A stretch of 64,000 nucleotides of DNA, from contig NZ_JANIJX010000010.1 in assembly GCF_024580735.1 (NCBI RefSeq), positions 1 through 64,000 of the forward strand, given 5' to 3'. Position 1 is the first letter of the stretch, and each line of letters begins with the position of its first letter. This DNA comes from Brevibacterium moorei (lineage in GTDB: Bacteria > Actinomycetota > Actinomycetes > Actinomycetales > Brevibacteriaceae). The notes beneath the pieces are model-generated. The model was not told the origin of the DNA and searched no databases. It was given only the letters and a program-made list of their open reading frames with translations. The translations under genes and the position numbers were made by a program. Shown in pieces: positions 55,225 to 63,204 of this stretch.

Positions 55225-57012
55225 ATGACCATTGATTCCACCCTCCCGCGCGCTGGTTCCCCCGATGATGACAAGAACCCCGAGGCCTTCGCCCGCCCGG
55301 CAGACCCCTTGCTGACCCCCGACGATTGGGAGCGTCTACAGGAGATCGCTCCGGAACTCGCTGTTGCGGCCGAGGCCCTCACTGGTCTGGGTGCCGGTGT
55401 GGGTACGGATCCCAGCCTTGACGCTTCCGACCTGCTCCTGGTGCTCAAGGGAATCGAACACCTGTCCCGCGTGACCACCTCGACCGAGGCTGTTGTTCTG
55501 GCGCGTGCCGAATACGAGGTGCCCACTGTTGATTATGGTGCGAAGACTCTTCCGGCTCTGTTGACTCGCCTATTGAGGATTGATGGGGCGGCCGCGAGGC
55601 GGCGGGTGCGGTTCGCGCACGCGATCGGTGCCGGCCGGTCTTTCACGGGTGCCCGTCTGGAACCGGCCTACCCCCATGTTGCCCACGCGTTGGCTGGTGG
55701 GGGTGTGTCGGTGGATCAGGCGCAGGCGGTGATCCGGGAGATCGAGAAGATCCCCCGCCAGGTCCGGCATGTTCATCACGCCACAGCGGAGAGACTGTTG
55801 GTTCAGACGGTGCCGAGTGTTGATGTGGACCAGGTTCGTGTGTTGGGTTCTCGGATTCGGGACTACCTGGATCCTGATGGACGTTTCGCGGAGGTTCCGC
55901 CGTTGGTTGATGAGTTTCATGTGACGGTGACTCCGCGGAGGAATGGTGCGTGGAATCTGACGGGGTTGTTGGATCCGGTGACGGGTGGGAAGTTGCATGG
56001 CTTGTTGACCAACCGGCAGGAGCCTGGACAGGACACGACTGAAGTGAACTCCGGGGAGGCTCAGCGAGTCGGCACCGGTGTGCCCGACGGTGCGGAATCC
56101 GTGACAGCTGATGTGCCGCCCGGTGACCTGCCACCTCAGGACCTGCCGGCTAGCGCGGTGACGGTTGATGGCCGGCCCACGACGAAAGCGAATCATCCGT
56201 TTGGGTATCGGGAGCGGCCCGATGGGGCACGTCGGCATGACATGTTCGCCACGTTGATTGATCGGGCTGCGGGTTCGGGTCCGCAGGGTGCGGGGATGGC
56301 CCTGGTGGTCACGGCGACTGCTGAAGAGTATGCGCAGGGGAAGGCGGAGGTTGAATCCACTGCCGGTCCCATCGGGTTGCAGGATCTGGAGTCCTTGTCT
56401 CCGGGTGCGCTTGTGTATTTCCAGGCCCACCAGCCGGGTACCCGGGAAGTCACCGTGCACAGTGCTAGTCGGTTTGCTACGCGGCGGCAGGTTGAGTTGA
56501 TTGCTGCTCGTGATCGGGGGTGTACGTTCCCGGGGTGTGATATGCCGGTGGGGTGGTGTGATGCCCACCATATGATCCCCTGGTCCACTGGTGGACCCAC
56601 GACGGTATCGAATCTGACCTTGGCGTGCCGGTTCCATCACACGTGGCATGACCAGCATGGGTGGAGGGCCGAGTTGATTGGTGGTTTGCCGGCGTGGATT
56701 CCACCCAGACACGTCGATATCGAGCAGCGGCCCCTATTCCATTCCCGGTTCGCGGCTGCTCTGGTGGATGTGAGTGCTGCGGGGAGCGCTGCGGGTTTGC
56801 CGCCGGTGTGGGTGCCGGAGGATTTCTCCCCACCGGACTGGAACGCAGAATCGGACCCACCCGATCCACCAGACCCGCCGAACTCCTTAGGACTGTCCAG
56901 TACTGCGAGCAAAGACCCTGCGGGTTCTGGCGGCATGCCGTGGGGCACTCATGGGTCCTACGCAACGGATGCAGGCACCGACCCTGACGACACCGACGTC
57001 CCACCCTTCTGA
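55225..57012 (+). CDS. DUF222 plus HNH endonuclease-domain protein (13E12 type)
   Basis: 595 residues. The N-terminal half is the DUF222/13E12 domain (TTSTEAVVLARAEYE, LLTRLLRIDGAAARRRVRFA, AGGGVSVDQAQAVI). The C-terminal HNH domain (~433-490) has CTFPGCDMP, the catalytic DAHHMIPWSTGG and CRFHHTWHD with zinc Cys pairs. Codons from ~55560 to ~56700 favour G/T at the third position and unusual synonyms, unlike flanking genes, suggesting transfer. This family is repeated in many actinobacterial genomes and has been linked to mobile DNA. Confidence 0.9.
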   Translation: MTIDSTLPRAGSPDDDKNPEAFARPADPLLTPDDWERLQEIAPELAVAAEALTGLGAGVGTDPSLDASDLLLVLKGIEHLSRVTTSTEAVVLARAEYEVPTVDYGAKTLPALLTRLLRIDGAAARRRVRFAHAIGAGRSFTGARLEPAYPHVAHALAGGGVSVDQAQAVIREIEKIPRQVRHVHHATAERLLVQTVPSVDVDQVRVLGSRIRDYLDPDGRFAEVPPLVDEFHVTVTPRRNGAWNLTGLLDPVTGGKLHGLLTNRQEPGQDTTEVNSGEAQRVGTGVPDGAESVTADVPPGDLPPQDLPASAVTVDGRPTTKANHPFGYRERPDGARRHDMFATLIDRAAGSGPQGAGMALVVTATAEEYAQGKAEVESTAGPIGLQDLESLSPGALVYFQAHQPGTREVTVHSASRFATRRQVELIAARDRGCTFPGCDMPVGWCDAHHMIPWSTGGPTTVSNLTLACRFHHTWHDQHGWRAELIGGLPAWIPPRHVDIEQRPLFHSRFAAALVDVSAAGSAAGLPPVWVPEDFSPPDWNAESDPPDPPDPPNSLGLSSTASKDPAGSGGMPWGTHGSYATDAGTDPDDTDVPPF

Positions 57013-57135
57013 ACCACGGCGAGCCACTGCGCCCACATACGGAGTCGCAGGGCCGCAGGCATTCCATTCCTGCGATATCGGAGTACCGTGTATGGCGTCC
57101 GTCACTCAATGTCGAGTCGAGGGGAGGCGACCTCT

Positions 57136-58314
57136 GTGGTCGCACGACGGAACCAAAGTACAGACGAACACAAATGGACCGGACAATTCGCAAAGGCCTC
57201 GACCCTGTCGGCCGTCGGTCTGCTGGCGCTGTCGGCACTGACCATATCCGGCCTCGGCCCACCGGCGAACGCGGCGCCGGCCGATTCCGAAGATCAAGCA
57301 GCCTCCGAAGACATGGTAGGGCCTGAAGACCAAGCCGGAGCCTCGGCCACGGCGCCGGGCACTGCGTCCGTGCCGCTGGCCGGCACCTTCACCTATCATG
57401 CCGACGGCAACGCCGACGGGGCCATCATCCATGGGGCGATCCATTCCGTGTCCCGGATCCCAGGCGGCACGGCGGTGTACTTCTCGGTCGGCGGTCCCGG
57501 CGTGACAGCGGGCGCGGTCGATCGCCGACCGGGTCTGGGCGAGGACTACAACATCACCGCCTTCAGATCCGTCGCGATCATCGACGGCGCCGGGCTCAAG
57601 CGTTATCAGCCGCTGGCCATGGGCAAGAACACCTGCGCCTGTTCCGACCAGAGCGATCTGTCGAGCTACGACGGCACCGCCGTGCCCCTGGTCGGCTACG
57701 CCGTGTTGCCCAGCCTGCCGCCGGACGTGAAGACGGTGACCGTCGAGTTCGGCTTCGGCAACCTGATCACGGGGGTGCCCGTCGATACCGCACCGCCGAC
57801 CCCTGCGGTCGACGCAGGCATCGTGCCCCTGGGTCATGGCTGGCCCCGCCTGCCGGACCAACAACAGCTGGCCAAGGCCGATTCGCGCAAGTACACCCGG
57901 GATCTGGTGCGCAACAGTCGCAACGGGGCGCAGACCGAACACGAACGCAGCGGCTCGACCCGGTTGGACCTGAACTCCGACGTGCTCTTCGACACCGACA
58001 AGGCCACGCTGCGCCCCGATGCAAAGGCGACGGTGGCCGATGTGGCCAAGCGGCTGGCGGACAAAGGCACTGGAACGGTGCAGGTCACCGGCTACACGGA
58101 CGATCGGGGCAGTGACTCGCACAACCTGAAACTGTCCAAGGATAGGGCGGACTCCGTCGTCAAAGCGCTGCGGGCCCAGGTACACAAGGCCGGTCTGACG
58201 TTCAAGACCGCGGGGTCGGGGGAGAAACACCCCGTGGCCTCCAATGACACGGAGCAGGGCCGGCAGCAGAACCGGCGGGTTGCCGTCGAGTTCTCCTCGG
58301 AAGGAGGATCGTGA
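57136..58314 (+). CDS. secreted OmpA-domain protein
   Basis: 392 residues. GTG at 57136 has GGGGAGG at ideal spacing and gives a Sec signal peptide ending ANAA; GTG at 57088 is an alternative start. A ~200-residue N-terminal domain with a CAC pair (~167-169) is followed by a C-terminal OmpA-like peptidoglycan-binding domain (LNSDVLFDTDKATLRPDAK, TGYTDDRGSDSHNLKLSKDRADSV, NRRVAVEF). The N-terminal domain shares a pattern with the next-door lipoprotein. ATG of the lipoprotein overlaps this stop. Confidence 0.88.
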   Translation: MVARRNQSTDEHKWTGQFAKASTLSAVGLLALSALTISGLGPPANAAPADSEDQAASEDMVGPEDQAGASATAPGTASVPLAGTFTYHADGNADGAIIHGAIHSVSRIPGGTAVYFSVGGPGVTAGAVDRRPGLGEDYNITAFRSVAIIDGAGLKRYQPLAMGKNTCACSDQSDLSSYDGTAVPLVGYAVLPSLPPDVKTVTVEFGFGNLITGVPVDTAPPTPAVDAGIVPLGHGWPRLPDQQQLAKADSRKYTRDLVRNSRNGAQTEHERSGSTRLDLNSDVLFDTDKATLRPDAKATVADVAKRLADKGTGTVQVTGYTDDRGSDSHNLKLSKDRADSVVKALRAQVHKAGLTFKTAGSGEKHPVASNDTEQGRQQNRRVAVEFSSEGGS

Positions 58315-58985
58315 TGTTCGAATCCGGTAGGCCGAGGTCCCGGCTCGGGCGGGTGGTCCCGGTGCTGATCGCGCTGGGGGCCGCGGCGGTGCTCGGCGCT
58401 TGCAGTGGTGGCGCGACGCCGGGCGGTGATGGCGCCGGGTCCCACGGCGCACCCGGCGGTGCCGGGTCCGGTGCGACTTCGCCAGGGGCACCGGGCGCCG
58501 CGGGGACCCTGCCCGCAGAGCAGGCCGCACAGCAGATCATGGGTTCGCAGGAGGAAACCGATTCGGCAGGTCTGGGCGCGGGCACCCTGGATGCTGCAAG
58601 CGGCCCGGTCAAGGTGGGAGCCGAGGCGGTGAGTGTACAGACGGATGCGCAGGAGACCCGCGTGACCTGGCGCTTGAAGAACCTGGCCCACGGCACGGTG
58701 GACACCGGGTCCTTCCAGCTGGCCAGACCGCCTCTGATGGACACCCGGGCCCTGGGCCTGGCCGATGCCGGCGGCGGACGGGTCTACCACCCGTACACAT
58801 ATGTGCCGGTGAATTCGATCGGTGGGGAAGACACCGCCTGCGTGTGCAGCGAACTCCCCGAGCGGACGAACGACTCGGGGCAACTGCTCTACGCAGAACT
58901 GCCGCCGCTGCCCGAATCCGTGCACACGGTCACGCTCACACTGCCGGGCTTTGCCTCTGTCAAGAATGTGCCGGTGCATCGCTGA
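58314..58985 (+). CDS. lipoprotein paired with OmpA-domain protein
   Basis: 223 residues with a lipobox LGAC (Cys ~27) after a hydrophobic leader, then a Gly/Ala/Thr linker and a ~150-residue extracytoplasmic domain with a CVC pair (~176-178). The block DTACVCSELPERTND...LLYAELPPLPESVHTVTLTLPGF parallels NTCACSDQSD...VGYAVLPSLPPDVKTVTVEF of the OmpA-domain neighbour. ATG at 58314 follows AAGGAGG. The two probably act together at the cell wall; no function is known. Confidence 0.82.
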   Translation: MFESGRPRSRLGRVVPVLIALGAAAVLGACSGGATPGGDGAGSHGAPGGAGSGATSPGAPGAAGTLPAEQAAQQIMGSQEETDSAGLGAGTLDAASGPVKVGAEAVSVQTDAQETRVTWRLKNLAHGTVDTGSFQLARPPLMDTRALGLADAGGGRVYHPYTYVPVNSIGGEDTACVCSELPERTNDSGQLLYAELPPLPESVHTVTLTLPGFASVKNVPVHR

Positions 58986-59338
58986 GACGGCCGGACGAAT
59001 GAATGAAAAGCGATTATCCGGCGTTACCGAGTTGAATATAAGGGTATTGTTGCATTGTTGAACAAAGGTTTCATACGCATATTGAATAGAGGGTAGACGC
59101 TCTGCGTATAGTGTCTTTCGGCAATGTCCGAACCATCGACAGGCAAGGACTACCGAACCTCCTTATAGGTGCCCCGTCCCTAGGTTTGGCGGGCCTTGGC
59201 AAGGTCGGACTCTCCTCGTTCAGCCTTGCCTTGCGAGTGGGAGATCACCGGAGAAGATCAGTGAATCGGGAATTGAATCGCTCAATTCTTTGCTATGCTC
59301 AATGTAACGATCAAGGGAAACCGAAAAAGGAGATCACA
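58986..59338 (+). promoter_or_regulatory. dps upstream region with palindromes and promoter
   Basis: This 353-bp AT-rich gap has no credible gene. GAATTGAATCGCTCAATTC (59270-59288) is a GAATTGA-N5-TCAATTC palindrome covering a candidate -35 (TTGAAT), with a candidate -10 (TATGCT) at 59294-59299. ATACGCA (59073-59079) and TGCGTAT (59103-59109) form a second inverted repeat. An AAAAGGAGA site precedes the dps ATG. Confidence 0.6.
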
Positions 59339-59812
59339 ATGGCCAGCGTCAAGCCGTTCACCGCTTCAGCAGAACTGTCCGCCAACATCCAGCGCGTTCT
59401 GGTCGACCTCATCGACCTGAGCACCGTGGGCAAGCAGGCCCACTGGAACATCCTCGGTGAGAACTTCCGCGACCTGCACCTGAACCTCGACGAAATGGTC
59501 GAGATCGCCCGTGAGGCCTCGGATAACTTCGCAGAGCGCATGCGTGAGCTGTACGCGACCCCCGACGGCCGCACCGCCACCGTCGCCAAGGAATCCAGCC
59601 TGCCGGAGTTCCCGGAGGGCGAGATCTCGACCCACGACGCGATCGACGCGATCGTCGACTCCATCTACGCGACGACCAACACGATGCGCGAGGTCCACGA
59701 TCAGGTCGACGCCGAGGATCCGACGACCTCGGACATCCTGCACAACTACATCGAGAAGCTTGAGCAGCAGGCCTGGTTCATCGGCGCGGACAACCGCAAG
59801 CCGAAGAACTGA
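59339..59812 (+). CDS. dps: Dps ferritin-like DNA-binding protein
   Basis: 157-residue mini-ferritin that oxidises and stores iron and protects DNA under stress. The inter-subunit ferroxidase ligands lie in QAHWNILGENFRDLHLNLDEMVE (two His, Asp and Glu at about residues 38-60). The C-terminal ADNRKPKN tail is short and has few basic residues, and the N-terminus is also short, so DNA binding may be weak. The palindromic promoter upstream suggests redox or iron control. A terminator follows. Confidence 0.95.
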   Translation: MASVKPFTASAELSANIQRVLVDLIDLSTVGKQAHWNILGENFRDLHLNLDEMVEIAREASDNFAERMRELYATPDGRTATVAKESSLPEFPEGEISTHDAIDAIVDSIYATTNTMREVHDQVDAEDPTTSDILHNYIEKLEQQAWFIGADNRKPKN

Positions 59813-59838
59813 CGCTCCTGTAGCGACGCATCTCCCAT

Positions 59839-59878
59839 AAGGGCCCGGCCCCCCGCTTACCGCGGGGACCGGGCCCTT
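59839..59878 (+). terminator. terminator after dps
   Basis: AAGGGCCCGG...CCCCGC and GCGGGGACCGGGCCCTT form a GC-rich stem with one bulge and a ~5-nt loop, followed by TTTG. It ends the dps transcript. Confidence 0.85.
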
Positions 59879-59938
59879 TGGCGTCGCGGTATTGGCACAG
59901 TCTTTGGACTGGCCTCGCCGCACGCTTAGACTTTTCCC

Positions 59939-60937
59939 ATGCGTCTAGCCGTCCTGGACATCGGGTCCAACAGCATTCACCTCCTGGTCGTCGATGCCCA
60001 CGTCGGCGCCCCACCCCTGCCCGCCAGCAGCCACAAGGAGATCCTGAAGCTGGCCGAATACCTGCAGGAGGATGGCTCCATCTCGTCCTACGGAGTCGAA
60101 CGGCTGGTCCAGTTCTGCCACGATGCGATGGAGATCGCCGAGGACCAGGGCGCCGAACAGATCCTGGCCTTCGCCACCTCGGCGATTCGCGAGGCGCCCA
60201 ACGGCGATGCGACGATCGATCGGATCCACAATGAGACGGGCCTGAAACTCAATGTGCTCACCGGCCAGGACGAGGCCAGGGTGACGTTCTTGGCCGTGCG
60301 CCGGTGGCTCGGCTGGTCGGCCGGCAACATCCTGCTGCTCGACATCGGCGGGGGTTCCCTGGAGATCGCCGCCGGACGCGACGAATATCCCGATGCGGCG
60401 GTATCGGTGCCATTGGGCGCGGGCCGGATGCACTCCGACTTCCTGCCCGACGATCTGCCCAGTGTCGACCAGGTTCACGCCCTGCGTCGCCATGCCCGCC
60501 ACCTGATCGGCCGGATCGCCGGCGATATCAACCGGGTCGGCCCCTTCGACAAGGTCGTCGGTTCCTCCAAGACCTTCCGGACCCTGGCCCGCCTGGCAGG
60601 CGCCGCCCCCAGCGGCGAGGGCATCTACGTCCCCCGCAAACTGGCGCGCAAGGATCTGAGCACGATCGTCGACACCCTGGCAGCGCGGACTCCATCGGAA
60701 CGCACTCTGCTGCCCGGAGTCTCGGAATCGCGCGCAGGGCAGATCCTGGCCGGCGCGATCGTCGCCGAGGCCGCCTTCACGATCTTCGACATCAAGTCCA
60801 TGCGGATCTCGCCCTGGGCCCTGCGCGAGGGCATCATCATGCGCAAGTTGGACCTGTTGGATTCCGCCGAGGAATCCACTGGTACCGCCGGTGTGCACAT
60901 CAGCCATGTGGGACTCCGAACGCCCGCGGGTTTCTAA
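59939..60937 (+). CDS. ppx: exopolyphosphatase/GppA family phosphatase
   Basis: 332-residue Ppx/GppA ASKHA-fold phosphatase of the short actinobacterial type. Phosphate-loop motifs [15 protein letters not shown] (N-terminus) and [15 protein letters not shown] (about residues 130-145) are intact, as is [12 protein letters not shown]. It hydrolyses polyphosphate or pppGpp; which is not resolvable here. It precedes a basic-tailed sugar-isomerase-fold protein and proC; the same order is seen in many actinobacteria. Confidence 0.92.
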   Translation: MRLAVLDIGSNSIHLLVVDAHVGAPPLPASSHKEILKLAEYLQEDGSISSYGVERLVQFCHDAMEIAEDQGAEQILAFATSAIREAPNGDATIDRIHNETGLKLNVLTGQDEARVTFLAVRRWLGWSAGNILLLDIGGGSLEIAAGRDEYPDAAVSVPLGAGRMHSDFLPDDLPSVDQVHALRRHARHLIGRIAGDINRVGPFDKVVGSSKTFRTLARLAGAAPSGEGIYVPRKLARKDLSTIVDTLAARTPSERTLLPGVSESRAGQILAGAIVAEAAFTIFDIKSMRISPWALREGIIMRKLDLLDSAEESTGTAGVHISHVGLRTPAGF

Positions 60938-61042
60938 GGAATCGGTAGTACAAGGACAAGTCGCGCGGGGAGAATGGTCGTGCAAGGACCGGCCAGCGGC
61001 CGTCCCCGCAATTCCTAGGGTCCGCGGTCTACACTCACGAGT

Positions 61043-62038
61043 GTGAGCGGAAAAGGGAAGTCCAAGAAGCACGCGGAAGTAGCCAAGGTGCGTGGCCACA
61101 AGGCCTACACCAAGAAGAACGCTGCGAAGAGGAACGGGCGCAAGCACCGTGCCTACTTCGAATCGAACCCCGTCTACGAGCACGGGGTCAAACACTCCTC
61201 GGCCTTCGACATCCCGGTCGGCCTGTCCTCCTCATCCGTCTACCCGATGGAGGTCTCGGAGACCTTCGACACCGCCGTGCGGCTGGGCTACGACGGCGTG
61301 GAGATCATGGTGACGAACAACGCTCAGACCCAGGACCCTGACTTCATGCTGCGCGAGGTCGATCGGACCGGACTGCCAGTGCTCAGCCTGCACGCCCCCA
61401 CCCTGCTGCTGATGCCGCGGGTGATGCACAAGGACCACTGGGAGAAGCTTCGCAAGACCTGTCAGATCGCGGCCAGGGCCGGAGCGAGCACGGTCGTGCT
61501 GCACCCGCCGTTTCGCTGGCAGGGCGAATACGCGAAGAACTTCGTGCCCGGCGTCCGCGCGATGAGCCAGGAAACCGGTGTGACCCTGGCCGTGGAGAAT
61601 ATGTACCCGTGGCGCGCCGGCCTGCGCGAAGTCATGGTCTACGCCCCTGACTGGAACCCGCTGGACGAGGACTATGACGCCTTCACCTTCGACTTCTCCC
61701 ACGCCTCGACCGCGGGGATGAACGCCCTGGAGACTGTCAAGGAGATTCAGGACCGTCTGGCGATCGTCCACCTGACCGACGGCGCCGGTTCCCTCAAGGA
61801 CGAGCACCTGGTGCCCGGCACCGGGAAGATGCCGGTGGCAGAGACGATGCAGCACCTGGCCAAGACCGACTGGAATGGCACCGTGGTCGTCGAGGTCAAT
61901 ACGCGTTTCACCGCGAAGCGCTCCGCCCGCGAGAAGATGCTAGCCGATTCCCTGGCCTTCGCCCGCACCCACCTGGGCCAGGACGCGCGGGCTGCCGGCA
62001 CACACACCAAAACCGGGCGCCGTTCCGCGGGGGACTGA
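61043..62038 (+). CDS. AP-endonuclease-2/sugar isomerase TIM-barrel protein with basic N-terminus
   Basis: 331 residues. The first ~40 are extremely Lys/Arg/His-rich (KGKSKKH, KAYTKKNAAKRNGRKHR) and look disordered. Residues ~55-310 are a xylose-isomerase-like TIM barrel (AP_endonuc_2): FDTAVRLGYDGVEIMV, VVLHPPFRW, LAVENMYPW, FTFDFSHAST and VVVEVNTRF supply the Glu/His/Asp metal ligands. The substrate is unknown. GTG at 61043 includes the basic tail; if an internal start were used it would be lost. Confidence 0.82.
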   Translation: MSGKGKSKKHAEVAKVRGHKAYTKKNAAKRNGRKHRAYFESNPVYEHGVKHSSAFDIPVGLSSSSVYPMEVSETFDTAVRLGYDGVEIMVTNNAQTQDPDFMLREVDRTGLPVLSLHAPTLLLMPRVMHKDHWEKLRKTCQIAARAGASTVVLHPPFRWQGEYAKNFVPGVRAMSQETGVTLAVENMYPWRAGLREVMVYAPDWNPLDEDYDAFTFDFSHASTAGMNALETVKEIQDRLAIVHLTDGAGSLKDEHLVPGTGKMPVAETMQHLAKTDWNGTVVVEVNTRFTAKRSAREKMLADSLAFARTHLGQDARAAGTHTKTGRRSAGD

Positions 62039-62057
62039 GGCGGACGACCGGGGCAGG

Positions 62058-62095
62058 CCACTGAGACCGGCCGATCGCAGGGGCCCGGTCAGTGG
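62058..62095 (+). terminator. possible terminator before proC
   Basis: CCACTGAGACCGG (62058-62070) pairs with CCGGTCAGTGG (62085-62095), leaving a 2-nt bulge and 14-nt loop. It is followed by TTGAGG, a weak T-tract. Confidence 0.45.
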
Positions 62096-62165
62096 TTGAG
62101 GAGCGTTCGGCCGTGGCCAGCTAGAGTGGAATGCGGACTGCAATCAACACAGTGAGGAACCCTCC

Positions 62166-63041
62166 ATGTCCCTGCGCATCGCGATGATCGGAACCGGCTC
62201 GATGGGAGGGGCGCTGCTATCGGGCATGCTGTCCTCTGCGGACCCGGCCTCCCCGAATGCCTCCACCGGGGGTGCAGTCGATGCAGCCGGGGTGCCACTG
62301 GAGAACGCCCGCGCCACGACCAAGTCGCAGGCCAGCGCCGAGGCCCTGGCCCAGCGTACCGGCGTGTCGACCATGGCCTTGGACGCCGACCCTGCGGCCA
62401 ACCGGGACGCGGCGGCCGGGGCGGACTTCGTCTTCCTGGGCGTCAAGCCCTGGATGATCGCCGACACCCTGACCGACCTGGCGCCCAGCCTGGAACCCGA
62501 ACAGGTCATCGTGTCCATGGCAGCGGGGGTTTCAATCGAGACCCTGGCACAGCTGGTCCCCGATAACCCGATCGTGCGCATCATGCCCAACACCCCGTCC
62601 GAGATCGGGCAGGGTGTCATTGCTCTGGCCCCGGCCTCGCGGGTGCCCGCCGGACGGGTGGAGGAACTGTCGGGACTGCTGTCCGGCGCCGGACGGGTCT
62701 TCGCCATGAGCGAGGAGCAGATCGGCGCGATGATCGGCATCTCCGGCTCCGGGGTCGCCTACTTCTTCCTGCTGGCCGAGGAGATGGTCAAGGCGGGCGT
62801 GGATCTGGGTCTGAGCGAGGACGCGGCTCGGGAAATGGTCGTCGCGACGGCCCAGGGCGCGGGATCGCTCCTGGCTTTGAAACAGGATCCCGCAGCACTG
62901 CGCCAGGCCGTCACCAGCAAGGGCGGCACCACCCATGCGGCGATCGAGACCTTCCGCGCCCACGACCTCGAGGCCACGGTCAAGGCCGCCGCCCAAGCCG
63001 CCTACAACCGCGCCCAGGCTATGGAAGAAGAGAATGCCTGA
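62166..63041 (+). CDS. proC: pyrroline-5-carboxylate reductase
   Basis: 291-residue enzyme for the last step of proline synthesis. NAD(P)-binding IGTGSMGGALL (~8-18), VFLGVKPWM (~92-100), the RIMPNTPSEIGQG segment and the C-terminal GISGSGVAYFFLLAEEMV and SKGGTTHAA motifs are all present. An Ala/Ser-rich insertion (~25-45) follows the first strand. The stop lies inside the first of three 60-bp tandem repeats and overlaps the start of the next gene by 8 nt. Confidence 0.96.
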   Translation: MSLRIAMIGTGSMGGALLSGMLSSADPASPNASTGGAVDAAGVPLENARATTKSQASAEALAQRTGVSTMALDADPAANRDAAAGADFVFLGVKPWMIADTLTDLAPSLEPEQVIVSMAAGVSIETLAQLVPDNPIVRIMPNTPSEIGQGVIALAPASRVPAGRVEELSGLLSGAGRVFAMSEEQIGAMIGISGSGVAYFFLLAEEMVKAGVDLGLSEDAAREMVVATAQGAGSLLALKQDPAALRQAVTSKGGTTHAAIETFRAHDLEATVKAAAQAAYNRAQAMEEENA

Positions 63042-63204
63042 AGGTAAGGCGCGGGCTGGAACTGGAGCCGCGGCCGGCGGCGAGAACGTGAGAATGCCTG
63101 AAGGTAAGGCGCGGGCTGGAACTGGAGCCGCGGCCGGCGGCGAGAACGTGAGAATGCCTGAAGGTAAGGCGCGGGCAGGGACTGAGGCCGCGGCCGGCGG
63201 CATG
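63031..63204 (+). repeat. three-copy 60-bp tandem repeat at the proC/DUF2079 junction
   Basis: Copies start at 63031, 63091 and 63151; each begins AGAATGCCTGAAGGTAAGGC. Copies 1 and 2 are identical over 60 bp, while copy 3 diverges after ~48 bp and ends at the next gene's conserved start. Every copy supplies an in-frame ATG, so the downstream protein carries up to three 20-residue repeats (MPEGKARAGTGAAAGGENVR). Copy 1 contains the proC stop. Confidence 0.97.
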
